This document shows, piece after piece, positions 17,167 through 26,076 of a stretch of DNA of 64,000 nucleotides. Position numbers and translations under genes: made by a program. Each line of letters opens with the position of its first letter. The stretch's first letter is position 1. Source of the DNA: CAYNRA01 sp046296415 (lineage in GTDB: Bacteria; Bacteroidota; Bacteroidia; Cytophagales; Spirosomataceae); the NCBI GenBank assembly GCA_046296415.1, contig JBKBLN010000003.1:62001-126000 (forward strand). Reading direction: 5' to 3'. The notes beneath the pieces were generated by a model, which saw only the letters and a program-made list of their open reading frames with translations, did no database searches and was not told where the DNA came from.

Positions 17167-17218
17167 GCTGATCGAATTTACTCTAAAACAGAGTTTTTAA
17201 TCAAAAGTTTGATCTCTC

Positions 17219-17617
17219 TCACTTGCTGGTTCGATCCAAATATTGAAATACGGGGATTGACCCCGACAAGCGGGTGGCTCGAATCTCTTGTGGACTCCCC
17301 CGATGCCACACCCATCCCTCCAGCTTCGTCTTGGATACCATCCACCGAAAGTCCACACTTTGTCCATTACTAAACGTCTCTACACCCACTACTTGGTAAG
17401 TTGAGACCACTTGGGCCTGAATCCGCCCCCGAATTCCGGACGTCCGATCCCAACTTTCGCCTAAAACCGTTTCACCCGCTTGAATTAATCGAACTTCCTT
17501 CTCCCACCGGTGCGACGTTGTAGAATGCATGGACCACGTACCCGTTAGGTCGGTTGGATTGGGTTTGGCATACCAAAGAGGTATAATCAATAAAATATTT
17601 TTTAGACCCGTTTTCAT
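17219..17617 (-). CDS. small protein of unknown function, probably lipocalin-like
   Basis: 132 residues with a hydrophobic N-terminus (about 1-17, KNILLIIPLWYA) that may be an export signal, although no clean cleavage motif is seen. The rest is beta-rich: DLTGTWSMHST opening, followed by seven or eight alternating strands including VVGVETFSNG and LEGWVWHRG. That resembles small lipocalin-like domains used to bind hydrophobic molecules. No catalytic residues can be named. Neighbours do not suggest a role. Confidence 0.6.
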   Translation of the reverse strand: MKTGLKNILLIIPLWYAKPNPTDLTGTWSMHSTTSHRWEKEVRLIQAGETVLGESWDRTSGIRGRIQAQVVSTYQVVGVETFSNGQSVDFRWMVSKTKLEGWVWHRGSPQEIRATRLSGSIPVFQYLDRTSK

Positions 17618-17728
17618 CTATTTTTCAAAGTAAGTGGTTATACTATTCCTCAACCAAATATCGAAATATTTCATAATCAAGGACTTATCATTTAAACCAA
17701 TGACCCTATTTTCTGAATGATTTGCCTG

Positions 17729-17736
17729 TATATTTG
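17729..17736 (+). promoter_or_regulatory. -7 element ahead of the LytTR response regulator
   Basis: TATATTTG is a perfect TAnnTTTG. The transcript would begin near 17741, so the coding start must be the ATG at 17774, not the in-frame ATG at 17717. No good -33 box is seen. Confidence 0.45.
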
Positions 17737-17750
17737 TATAAATGGTACTA

Positions 17751-17770
17751 ACCTTCTCCAACCTTCTCCT
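17751..17770 (+). repeat. 10-base tandem direct repeat in the leader of the response-regulator gene
   Basis: ACCTTCTCC[AT] occurs twice head to tail (17751-17760, 17761-17770), ending three bases before the ATG at 17774. It may affect translation initiation or be a regulator contact. The spacing is shorter than usual for LytTR sites. Confidence 0.5.
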
Positions 17771-17773
17771 TGT

Positions 17774-18517
17774 ATGCTTGACGTAATTTTAATTGATGAT
17801 GAAGAAAAAGCTTTGCAAAGCTTAACTTGGGAACTCCAAACCCATTGCCAGGATGTACAAATCGTGGCCTCCTTCACAAAACCCTTTGAAGCACGGGATT
17901 ATCTGCTTAAAAATCCAGTAGATTGTATTTTTCTGGATATCCAAATGCCTGAAATCGACGGATTTCTTTTTTTAGAGTATTTCCCAAATCCACGCCCATT
18001 TTCGGTTGTTATCACCACTGCCTACGATCAGTACGCGCTATCTGCATTAAAAGAACGGGCACTGGATTATTTATTAAAACCCATAGATTCGGATGATCTT
18101 ACTCAAGCCGTGGAACGCATTCGCCAAATTAAAAGGGAACATCAACGAATGGATCGATTGGAAGACCTTTTATTGAAGGTCAATCAAATGCCGAATCCAA
18201 CTCCCAAAAAAATCAGTATTTCGTGTGACGGAAAAATTCTTTTTTTACTACCAGAAGAAATCCTTTGCTGTGAAAGTGATGGAAACTACACGCACATTTA
18301 TCTACAAAATGGTGAAAAGCTATTTTTAACTCAAATTTTGAAATCAATTGAGGAAAAACTTCCCTCTGATCAATTTTATCGGGTTCACCATTCTTTTTTG
18401 GTCAATCTTGGTCATGTACGTGAGTATCAAAAAAATGACGGTTATTTGGTATTAATTAATGGCAAACAGGTACCCGTTTCTCGACAAAAAAAAGCGTCTT
18501 TCCTCGATAAATTGTAA
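17774..18517 (+). CDS. LytTR response regulator
   Basis: 247 residues. The receiver domain (about 1-120) has the acidic pocket IDDEE near the N-terminus, the phosphoacceptor Asp in CIFLDIQMPEIDG, the switch Thr in ITTAYDQ and the conserved Lys in YLLKPI. The C-terminal LytTR DNA-binding domain (about 150-247) is marked by CCESDGNYTHIYL and RVHHSFLVNL. Together with the histidine kinase that starts 4 bp after its stop, it forms a complete two-component pair. I start at 17774 because the receiver fold begins at MLDVILIDDE and the promoter element lies downstream of the earlier ATG. Confidence 0.92.
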   Translation: MLDVILIDDEEKALQSLTWELQTHCQDVQIVASFTKPFEARDYLLKNPVDCIFLDIQMPEIDGFLFLEYFPNPRPFSVVITTAYDQYALSALKERALDYLLKPIDSDDLTQAVERIRQIKREHQRMDRLEDLLLKVNQMPNPTPKKISISCDGKILFLLPEEILCCESDGNYTHIYLQNGEKLFLTQILKSIEEKLPSDQFYRVHHSFLVNLGHVREYQKNDGYLVLINGKQVPVSRQKKASFLDKL

Positions 18518-18521
18518 TGTT

Positions 18522-20441
18522 ATGCGCTACATTCTCTGGCTGGGGTTCGTGTTGATTTTTGGCTTTATCACCAAAGCCCAAGAGTCTAAATCATTGGCAT
18601 CAATTGCTCAAAATTTACATCAAAACAAGGTGGTCTCGTTGCTCGATCTAGAAAAAAACCTAGGAGCTTTTAAACGAGATACTACAGAAATGAAATGGCT
18701 AGCAGCTTGGGCCTCAAGCCAAAAAAATAGCCTGTTGGAAAGTTTTGCTTACAATTCCTTAGGTGTCCAGGCTCGAAATAAGTCAAAATTCGACTCATCG
18801 ATTTCCTACCATAAAAAAGCACTGGACTTGGCCGAAAAAGCCAAACATACGGACCTTCGAGTTACCTCTCTGAATATGTTGGGGGTAACCTACCGTAGAA
18901 TGGACGCAGTACGCTCCTCTTTAGATTATCACAAAGCGGCACTTGAATTGGCAGAAAAGGATCCTGGCCAATCGGAAACGATAGTCAAGTCTACCGCAGT
19001 GGCCCTAAATAGCATAGGCAATATTTACCTCACATTAAAACAATACGAACTTGGAGAGCAGCAATTTGCCCGTGCGTTGAAATACGAAGAACAAGTAGGA
19101 AATAAACTCGGGTTGGCGATCAACTATCAAAATCTTGGGTATGTCCGGGAGGCTCAAGGTCGTCTGGATGAAGCGCTGGAAAGTTACCGAAAATCATATC
19201 AATACAATCAAGAAATTGAATCCAAATTGGGCTTGATGATTTGTGACAACTCGATCGGGCAAGTATTTCTCAAACAAAATAAGCCCAACGAAGGCCTGAG
19301 GTTGATTAAGCCTACCATCGCCGTGGCCGAAGATCTAGGGGATCAATTTTACATTGCCCTTGCTCATATCAATACTGGTTGGGCCTTAACTACCATCGGA
19401 GACTATCCCCAAGCCGAAGATTACCTCAAAAAAGGGCTAGCCGTGGCTTTGGAGCATGGACTTCAAGCCTCCATTGCCGATGCTTATTTACGCCTATCCG
19501 ACTTGTCGGAAAAACAACTCAAATTCGCCGATGCACTCAATTATTTAAAGTATTATCAAGAATACCAAGAGAAGATTCTTAATGAAAAAAACCTCCAATA
19601 CACTGCTGATTTAATTATCAAGTACGATTCCGAAAAAAAACAAAATCAAATCCAGCTTCTAGAAAAGGAAAACGAAATTGTTCGAATCAAACTTTCTCAA
19701 AATTACCGCCTCCTGATCGCCTTTTTATTGGTGATGGCCTTGGTACTGGGCTTATTCTACATTTTGTATCGCCAGTACAAACTGAAGAATGAAAAGAATG
19801 TCTTGACTCTTCAACAGCAAATGATGAGGGCCCAAATGAATCCACATTTCTTGTTTAATTCCTTGAACTCCATCAAACTCTACATCATTAACAACGACAA
19901 AGAAAAAGCGGTATATTATCTCAATAAATTTGCGAAGCTTATTCGGACTATTTTAGCAACTTCTACCGAAAAAGAAATCAGCCTCCAAGATGAGCTAGAC
20001 ACCATGGAGCTGTATGTTAACATCGAAAATATCCGATTTTCAAACAAAATAGATTACCAAGTACAAGTTGAAGAGGGGCTAGACTTGCACCAGGTTAAAA
20101 TTCCATCGTTTGTCCTACAACCCTTTATTGAGAACTCAATTTGGCATGGCCTCTCCACCAAGGAAGGAGAAAAAATCATCCAACTTCGCATTTCTACCTT
20201 GGGTGTTCACCACATTCAAATCCAAATCACAGACAACGGGATCGGTCGAGAACTTGCCCGGGAAATGAATAAAAATAAAGTTTTAAAGCAAAAATCAGTC
20301 GGAATAGATATAACAAAAGAGCGATTAGCCAATTTTGCCAAGAACTTTAAAAATACATTTCAACTGCAAATTGAAGATCTGAAGGACAATCTTGGCAATC
20401 CGAGGGGTACCCAAGTTTGCTTGACTATTCCGGCTGTGTAA
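18522..20441 (+). CDS. TPR-containing LytS-type sensor histidine kinase
   Basis: 639 residues. A signal-type leader (1-21) is followed by about seven tetratricopeptide repeats (about 60-385) located in the periplasm, a coiled coil, one membrane helix (about 398-418), and a HisKA_7TM/His_kinase (LytS-type) core. The H-box is NPHFLFNSLNS near residue 440; the ATPase N-box is QPFIENSIWHG and the G-box ITDNGIGRELA. The domain order is common in Bacteroidota. The TPR part probably senses a protein or peptide. The start at 18522 is chosen for its leader. The 3' end overlaps the convergent epimerase gene by 17 bp. Confidence 0.9.
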   Translation: MRYILWLGFVLIFGFITKAQESKSLASIAQNLHQNKVVSLLDLEKNLGAFKRDTTEMKWLAAWASSQKNSLLESFAYNSLGVQARNKSKFDSSISYHKKALDLAEKAKHTDLRVTSLNMLGVTYRRMDAVRSSLDYHKAALELAEKDPGQSETIVKSTAVALNSIGNIYLTLKQYELGEQQFARALKYEEQVGNKLGLAINYQNLGYVREAQGRLDEALESYRKSYQYNQEIESKLGLMICDNSIGQVFLKQNKPNEGLRLIKPTIAVAEDLGDQFYIALAHINTGWALTTIGDYPQAEDYLKKGLAVALEHGLQASIADAYLRLSDLSEKQLKFADALNYLKYYQEYQEKILNEKNLQYTADLIIKYDSEKKQNQIQLLEKENEIVRIKLSQNYRLLIAFLLVMALVLGLFYILYRQYKLKNEKNVLTLQQQMMRAQMNPHFLFNSLNSIKLYIINNDKEKAVYYLNKFAKLIRTILATSTEKEISLQDELDTMELYVNIENIRFSNKIDYQVQVEEGLDLHQVKIPSFVLQPFIENSIWHGLSTKEGEKIIQLRISTLGVHHIQIQITDNGIGRELAREMNKNKVLKQKSVGIDITKERLANFAKNFKNTFQLQIEDLKDNLGNPRGTQVCLTIPAV

Positions 20442-20844
20442 TGGGGAGCTCCTGGCAAAGCTCAACCAAGACACCATGACTTGACTGAGGATGAACAAAG
20501 CAGACCAACTTGTTGTCTGCACCTCGCTTGGGCTCTTCATTGAGTAACCTAAATCCCTCCGATTTGAGTCGTTCCATTTCCGCTCGAATGTCGGTCACCT
20601 CAAACGCCAAGTGATGAATCCCCTCTCCTTTTTTTTCAATAAACTTTGCAATGGCGCTGGATGGGTCCGTCGCTTGGAGGAGCTCAATCTTGGTTTGATT
20701 TACCTTAAAAAAAGATGTCAAGACATGCTCACTTGCCACCTCCTCCTGCTTGTAGGGTGGCACGTTCAAAAGTTTCTGATACAGAGCATTGGCGGCTTCC
20801 AAATCTTGAACGGCAATGCCAATATGTTCTACGTTGGTGAGCAT
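20425..20844 (-). CDS. mce: methylmalonyl-CoA epimerase (VOC fold)
   Basis: 139 residues, the normal length. It interconverts (2R)- and (2S)-methylmalonyl-CoA in propionate metabolism. Two beta-alpha-beta-beta-beta VOC modules are visible. Metal ligands are His7 (VEHIGIAV), His78 in GIHHLAFEV and a C-terminal Glu (GVLVELCQ). It is 3 bp downstream of argE on the same strand, an unusual pairing, so co-transcription rather than shared pathway is likely. No mutase subunit is in the window. Confidence 0.88.
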   Translation of the reverse strand: MLTNVEHIGIAVQDLEAANALYQKLLNVPPYKQEEVASEHVLTSFFKVNQTKIELLQATDPSSAIAKFIEKKGEGIHHLAFEVTDIRAEMERLKSEGFRLLNEEPKRGADNKLVCFVHPQSSHGVLVELCQELPITQPE

Positions 20845-20847
20845 AGT

Positions 20848-21999
20848 TTAACTGAGTTGTTGGGCAATTTGACGCAAAAAAGACAAACCCATTTCCAATT
20901 GATTCCATTCAATAAATTCATTTGCTCGGTGTGCTTGAGCAATATCGCCAGGCCCGCAAATAATGGCCGGGATTCCCGCCTCCGCAAATTGGCCTGCCTC
21001 GGCAGCATACGCAACCGTACCTAGAGTTTTAATGGGCGCGGCAGCTTGCACAAATGCGACAATGGGGGCATCAGCCGGCGTGTCTAGCGGGGGAACAGGG
21101 GGGTGATGTTCCTTCGTAACAATTTTTGCATCCGGGAAACGGGCTTTCAACTCGCCTTCTACCTGCGAACAATGCCTTGAGAAATCAAATAGGATATCGG
21201 AGAGTTTATCTTGGGGAATCGTTCGGACATCCCAAAAGAAAGTACATTGATCTGCGATGACATTGGGGGCGATCCCGCCTTGAATCATCCCGACATGCAA
21301 CGAGGAGTGTGGTGGCGTGAAGCGTTCATCGAGATGACCTGCCTCGACCAGGAAATTCATTTTGTTTTCTAGCCAACTGATTAACTTGGCCGCCTCATGA
21401 ACAGCACTAACTTCTTGCCGAATTCGAGAGCTATGTCCCGCCGAACCATACACCGTTGTTTCCAAAACACAAATCCCCTTCTGCCCCACCATAGGCTGCA
21501 TCCGGGTGGGTTCTCCAATGATAGCAAAGGCAGGCTTTTCTGAGTAATAATTTAGCAAGGTCCGGGCTAGTTCTGGCGCGGCTAAACAGCCTACCTCCTC
21601 ATCATAGGAGAAAGCCAAGTAAATGGGTTTTTGAAGGGATTGACTAACCCACTCAGGCACAAGGGCCAAGCAACAAGCTAAAAATCCTTTCATGTCACAA
21701 GACCCACGAGCGTACAGCTTGTCTCCAACGTGGGTTAATACGAAAGGGTCGGTATCCCACGCTTGTCCCGCAACAGGTACAACATCCATATGGCCAGATA
21801 ACACCACGCCCCCGTCAACTGCCGGGCCAATTCGGGCAAACAACGAAGACTTGGTCCCTTCGGCATTGGGTACACGCACATAGGTAACACCGTATTGATC
21901 TAGGTATTTTTCAATGTAAGCGAGGATGGTGAGGTTGGATTCTCCCCCAAGTACAGGGAACGAAACCAAATCGGCTAGAATTTCAATGGTCTTTGTCAT
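20848..21999 (-). CDS. argE: acetylornithine deacetylase ArgE (M20 family)
   Basis: 383 residues. ArgE removes the acetyl group from N2-acetylornithine in arginine biosynthesis. M20 motifs are H70-x-D72 in SGHMDVVP, ARGSCDMKG with D102, the catalytic YDEEVG (about 132-137), and GEPTRMQP. The dimerisation lid lies between about 180 and 290, and AEAGQFAEAG near the end is typical of ArgE rather than DapE. No signal peptide. Other arg genes are not in the window. ArgE and succinyl-diaminopimelate desuccinylase are close relatives, so DapE is the main alternative. Confidence 0.85.
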   Translation of the reverse strand: MTKTIEILADLVSFPVLGGESNLTILAYIEKYLDQYGVTYVRVPNAEGTKSSLFARIGPAVDGGVVLSGHMDVVPVAGQAWDTDPFVLTHVGDKLYARGSCDMKGFLACCLALVPEWVSQSLQKPIYLAFSYDEEVGCLAAPELARTLLNYYSEKPAFAIIGEPTRMQPMVGQKGICVLETTVYGSAGHSSRIRQEVSAVHEAAKLISWLENKMNFLVEAGHLDERFTPPHSSLHVGMIQGGIAPNVIADQCTFFWDVRTIPQDKLSDILFDFSRHCSQVEGELKARFPDAKIVTKEHHPPVPPLDTPADAPIVAFVQAAAPIKTLGTVAYAAEAGQFAEAGIPAIICGPGDIAQAHRANEFIEWNQLEMGLSFLRQIAQQLS

Positions 22000-22043
22000 A
22001 TCCCAAATATACAGGTGGAAGCAGAAAGTGTATAGGACGAAGG

Positions 22044-22086
22044 CAAAAAAACTTCATCTGAATTACTTTTCAAATTCAGATGAAGT
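22044..22086 (-). terminator. Rho-independent terminator of the phytase operon
   Basis: A perfect 13-bp stem (22051-22063 with 22074-22086), 10-base loop, and a run of T residues on the minus strand (22044-22050). It ends the transcript whose last stop codon is at 22122. Confidence 0.9.
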
Positions 22087-22121
22087 AGAGCAATAGGGTC
22101 ATTCGAGAAACTAAAAATTAC

Positions 22122-23153
22122 TCATCGAGTTTTTAGCCTAAACGCCTTAGCTATTTTCTTCCAAGAATACAGCTGAAAGGTCTTATCCGTACTCATGGCT
22201 ACAAATAACCCTTTGCGAAAACCAGGAAGTGAAATGGAGGTTACGTCTGATCCATCACTTTCCTCTGTTTTTAATCGAATGGTGGCTATTCTAAGGTGGA
22301 GATGGTTGGATTTGGGATCGCCTTCCCTGGGATACACTTCGAAGGTATTGCTGCCTTGATTCGAAACAAGGATGTACCCTGTTGTTTGGGAGGTTTTATA
22401 TATCGATATCCCTTCATTGTCATCTGAAAAGTCTCCTTGCCCAAACAATGCTAATTCTTCATCTCCTGCATCTGGCTCGGCAAAATACTTTCGAATTCCA
22501 ACCTGCTCGTCCGAGTAATACACATAGCCAAGTTCTTCATCAACCGCTAAGGATTCAATTTCTTTGACTCCGGAGTACTTTCCAAATTTTCGGACCAGCT
22601 TGGCTTGAATAAGTGTATCCTGTTGAGTTGAAACCAACTCATATTGTTCAAGATATCCTTGTGAGGGGCCTGATTTTCGACCGACAATCACGTAGGTCTT
22701 TCCTGTTTTTGGACTTTTATACGTGGTTATTCCCATGGGAAGGCGATCTTGATCCCCTTCAAATACGGGAATCCCCCCGCCATCTACAAATTCCATGGAC
22801 GGCAACCTCAAAATTCGAAATACCTGTCGATCTCGTTCGGTTGCCACCGCGAGATCAAGCAGGTTGGATTGGGTTGAAAACCCGTACGTAACATCCACGT
22901 TATTGACACGTTTCATACCAATTTGCTTTCGAACAATCTTTCCTTTTAGGTCAAAAGCATAAATTCCGCCATTGTCTGGATCTTTGTCGGTACCTAGGAT
23001 CAACGATTTTCTTTTTTGATTGGGGTGAATCCAAATGGCAGGGTCATCACTATCTTTTAATACCGTTTGCGTGACTATTTGGGGAGTAACGGATACGGTG
23101 TCAGACACCGTACCCGAGAATGTATTGGCAAGTAAAAAGAATAGAAGATTCAT
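22122..23153 (-). CDS. beta-propeller phytase
   Basis: 343 residues with a short leader (about 1-15). Beta-propeller (3-)phytases release phosphate from inositol hexakisphosphate using calcium. Family hallmarks are DSDDPAIWIHP (34-44), GTDKDPDNGG (54-63) and NNVDV (84-88), followed by repeated blades, with EIESLAVDEELGYVYYSDE contributing calcium ligands. Its ATG shares one base with the stop of the TonB receptor gene immediately upstream, so the two are translationally coupled and probably act together at the cell envelope. Confidence 0.88.
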   Translation of the reverse strand: MNLLFFLLANTFSGTVSDTVSVTPQIVTQTVLKDSDDPAIWIHPNQKRKSLILGTDKDPDNGGIYAFDLKGKIVRKQIGMKRVNNVDVTYGFSTQSNLLDLAVATERDRQVFRILRLPSMEFVDGGGIPVFEGDQDRLPMGITTYKSPKTGKTYVIVGRKSGPSQGYLEQYELVSTQQDTLIQAKLVRKFGKYSGVKEIESLAVDEELGYVYYSDEQVGIRKYFAEPDAGDEELALFGQGDFSDDNEGISIYKTSQTTGYILVSNQGSNTFEVYPREGDPKSNHLHLRIATIRLKTEESDGSDVTSISLPGFRKGLFVAMSTDKTFQLYSWKKIAKAFRLKTR

Positions 23154-25954
23154 TATTTTCCGGTGACATCAAATTTAACTCCCATTTGGAATCGGGCATT
23201 GTAAAACTCTTCCTGCAAGGTATACTGAGGTTGGCCTTGGTAGTAACGAAGAGGTTGATTGGTTAGGTTATTTCCCTCTAAGTACACACGTAGTTTAGGA
23301 GTAAAGGCATAGGAGGCATTGACATCCAAGAAAAGTTGTTTGTCATAATAGATGTCGTTCCAATCAGCCCCACCAACTGCATCCAAATACCCGCTCGTCC
23401 GATTCAACGAAACCCTGGCTAAAAACTTCTCTGTTTGATACGAAAGAGAAGCATTGACCATGTGTTTGGCTGTTCCGGGTAAAACTAGGTTATCTTGCTC
23501 TCTGCCTTCGATTCCCTCCGTGGTTGATTGTGTAAACGTATAATTACCATAGATCCCGAAGTTTTTCAAAAACCCAGGTAGAAAATCCAATTGTCTTTGA
23601 AATGCCACTTCAACACCGTTTACCCAAGCACTACCTCCGTTTTCAGGCCGTGTTCTTGAGGTAACTAATCCGAACTGTGGATCTTGTACATTTAAAGAAG
23701 TTTGCGAGTAGATGAAATTACGTACATCTTTAGCAAAAACCCCAGCTGATACGATACCTACACCCGGCAGATAGTTTTCGTACATCAGGTCGAAATTACT
23801 GGACGTTGTAGCTTTAAGGTCCGGATTGCCCCGTACCACCACCTGATCATCCGGGTTATAATTGGCAAACGGAACTAAATCAAAGTAGTTTGGACGTGCC
23901 AAGGTATTGGTCCATGCAAATTTTAATTGGCTTCGATCACTGAAATTATATTTACCAAGAACAGAGGGGAGCAAGTTTCCATAGTTATTTCGGTTTTCAG
24001 GTGTTGGGGTAGCGACTTCCTCCCCCTCGTCCAAAGCGAATCCGGTGTATCGAATCAACGTATGCTCATACCGCAGACCGGCAATAACCTGAAAATGCGT
24101 GTCAAATTTCCATTCATTCATGACGTAACCTGCCAAGATTCGCTCATTTGCCTGGTAGTTGGAGGTGATATACTCAGCAATGGCATCCGTTTTATTGAAG
24201 AGGGAGGAATTATACAAATCCAAATTACCCAGGGTGGCCGCTGGCACAAAGGATCCGGGAATGTATTGGGCGCCATTTAAAAAAATTCGATCGTTTTGGG
24301 TTTCGGTAGTGAATTGTCCAAAACGATTCCCTCCGTTTCCTACATTTCCAATAGGAGCATAAATATCATACGAATTCACTCTAGATTTCTCTTTGACACG
24401 AACTCTCCCTCCCCATTTCCAATGGGAACGATTAACAGGCAGCTGAAAATCGACTCGCGCATTGTGGTCATTCTCTTGGGTGAAGTTATTCGATTCATAG
24501 ATTTGATTCAGTGCCAAATTGGTAGTCACCGTGGAATTAGCCAACGTCACGAGGGGTTTCTCGGGATCAAGCCCATTGTACACCACAGCTCCGTTTCCCC
24601 GGTGGGTAATGTACCGTTCAAACGGACGATCTTCGGAGGCACTTGCCAGGGTATAACTCCATTTCATCTTCAATTTTCCCCAAAGGTCCTCGCCACCTAA
24701 AGTCAGGTTTTTCACGCGTTGATCCTCCAGACGTGCATTTTTTGTCCGATCTGTATCAGCTCCTCCTTTGGTTTGAATAGCCACCCGGCCTGTTAGCGCG
24801 TAGGTGCCGTCGGCGTTTAAACGAGCCGAATTGGCATCAAAAGTACGGGCTATGCGATCCACCCGAAATCGATAACGATTCTCCCAGTCATCACGCCAAT
24901 TATACATGGCATTCAAATATACCGTATGGCCCGGTTTTAGACGATAATCCAAAGCTAAGGACCCACTACGTCGAGTTCTTTGAACATCGTATTTTCGTAT
25001 GTCGAAAACCTCTACCACTAGTGGATTCTGCGTATTGGACGACTGAGCCCATTCAGCCTCAAAATTGTCTGAACCAAAGATGTGATTGAAATAAGAACCT
25101 GAAAGAACAAAACCTAGTTTTTGATTTTTAGATCGATTCCCTATGACCATGGCAAAGTTAGACATCGGTTTCTGAGAAAGAAGGTTGATGCCCGATCCAA
25201 CGGTAGTGGATACCCGAAGTTTATTGGATGCTGCTCGGGTAACTAGATTCACCGATCCTCCGATAGCATCGGCATCCATGTGGGGTAAAACCACTTTATT
25301 TACCTCAATGGTCTGAACCATGTCCGCAGGAATGAGATCCATTTGGATATTTCGATTGTCTCCCTCTGCCGATGGAACGCGTTCTCCATTCAGCGTTACG
25401 GAGTTCAAGGCAGATGCCATGCCACGTACGATGATGTTGCGAGCTTCCCCTTGGTCGTTTTGCATGGTTATACCTGGAATTCGTTTGATGGCATCTCCGA
25501 TATTGGAATCAGGAAATCGGCCTATTTGATCAGCCGAAACGACATTGGTTACGTGGATATCCCCTTTTTGTTGATTCAATGCTTTGGCTTGACCTTTTAA
25601 TCCATCTCCTTTGACAACAATTCCCTCCAGTAGTGTAAAAGAATCATCCAAGGTAACGGTCAAATCAAGGGTTTCTGAGCCAATAGAAACGGGAACAACC
25701 TTCATTTGATAACCAATGTAGGTTACTTTAATTTCCCCCTTTCCAATCGGCAGGCCCGTCATAGAAAATGACCCATCTGATTTGGTTAAGGTGGAAATAG
25801 GTTGGATCGATCCGAATGAAATCGTGGCTCCCGGTAACGGAAGGCCTTCTTGATCCAGAACTCGGCCTGCTATTCGGCCAGTTTGTCCCATAGAGAAAAA
25901 TGATGTGAGAAGAAGAGATAGCAGTAGAAGTTTTCGCATGCTTTTTTTATGCAA
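23153..25954 (-). CDS. TonB-dependent receptor, coupled to phytase
   Basis: 933 residues. A signal peptide (about 1-23) is followed by a carboxypeptidase-regulatory-like beta-sandwich (about 25-110, GRVLDQEGLPLPGATISF). A plug domain comes next (about 130-240, with IGRFPDSNIGDAIKRIPG and IIVRGM). The 22-strand barrel ends in ARFQMGVKFDVTGK. It belongs to the single-component receptors rather than SusC, and no SusD is next to it. Because the phytase gene overlaps its stop, I infer import of phytate or lower inositol phosphates. The ATG at 25954 and the internal one 15 bp later are both possible starts. Confidence 0.88.
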   Translation of the reverse strand: MHKKSMRKLLLLSLLLTSFFSMGQTGRIAGRVLDQEGLPLPGATISFGSIQPISTLTKSDGSFSMTGLPIGKGEIKVTYIGYQMKVVPVSIGSETLDLTVTLDDSFTLLEGIVVKGDGLKGQAKALNQQKGDIHVTNVVSADQIGRFPDSNIGDAIKRIPGITMQNDQGEARNIIVRGMASALNSVTLNGERVPSAEGDNRNIQMDLIPADMVQTIEVNKVVLPHMDADAIGGSVNLVTRAASNKLRVSTTVGSGINLLSQKPMSNFAMVIGNRSKNQKLGFVLSGSYFNHIFGSDNFEAEWAQSSNTQNPLVVEVFDIRKYDVQRTRRSGSLALDYRLKPGHTVYLNAMYNWRDDWENRYRFRVDRIARTFDANSARLNADGTYALTGRVAIQTKGGADTDRTKNARLEDQRVKNLTLGGEDLWGKLKMKWSYTLASASEDRPFERYITHRGNGAVVYNGLDPEKPLVTLANSTVTTNLALNQIYESNNFTQENDHNARVDFQLPVNRSHWKWGGRVRVKEKSRVNSYDIYAPIGNVGNGGNRFGQFTTETQNDRIFLNGAQYIPGSFVPAATLGNLDLYNSSLFNKTDAIAEYITSNYQANERILAGYVMNEWKFDTHFQVIAGLRYEHTLIRYTGFALDEGEEVATPTPENRNNYGNLLPSVLGKYNFSDRSQLKFAWTNTLARPNYFDLVPFANYNPDDQVVVRGNPDLKATTSSNFDLMYENYLPGVGIVSAGVFAKDVRNFIYSQTSLNVQDPQFGLVTSRTRPENGGSAWVNGVEVAFQRQLDFLPGFLKNFGIYGNYTFTQSTTEGIEGREQDNLVLPGTAKHMVNASLSYQTEKFLARVSLNRTSGYLDAVGGADWNDIYYDKQLFLDVNASYAFTPKLRVYLEGNNLTNQPLRYYQGQPQYTLQEEFYNARFQMGVKFDVTGK

Positions 25955-26031
25955 AGGAACATCTACCGTTTAATCATTTATTTACGCCAATGTATTGAAA
26001 TTGTTATCAATTCATCAATCTCTATCTATTT

Positions 26032-26067
26032 ACTTACCGAGACAGGGCATACCCCATCTCGGTAAGT
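26032..26067 (-). terminator. hairpin after the second TonB receptor gene
   Basis: An 11-bp inverted repeat (26032-26042 with 26057-26067, ACTTACCGAGA and its complement) encloses a small inner GGG/CCC pair. It lies 10 bases past the stop at 26077. There is no long T-tract, so efficiency is uncertain. Confidence 0.6.
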
Positions 26068-26076
26068 GGAATGGAA

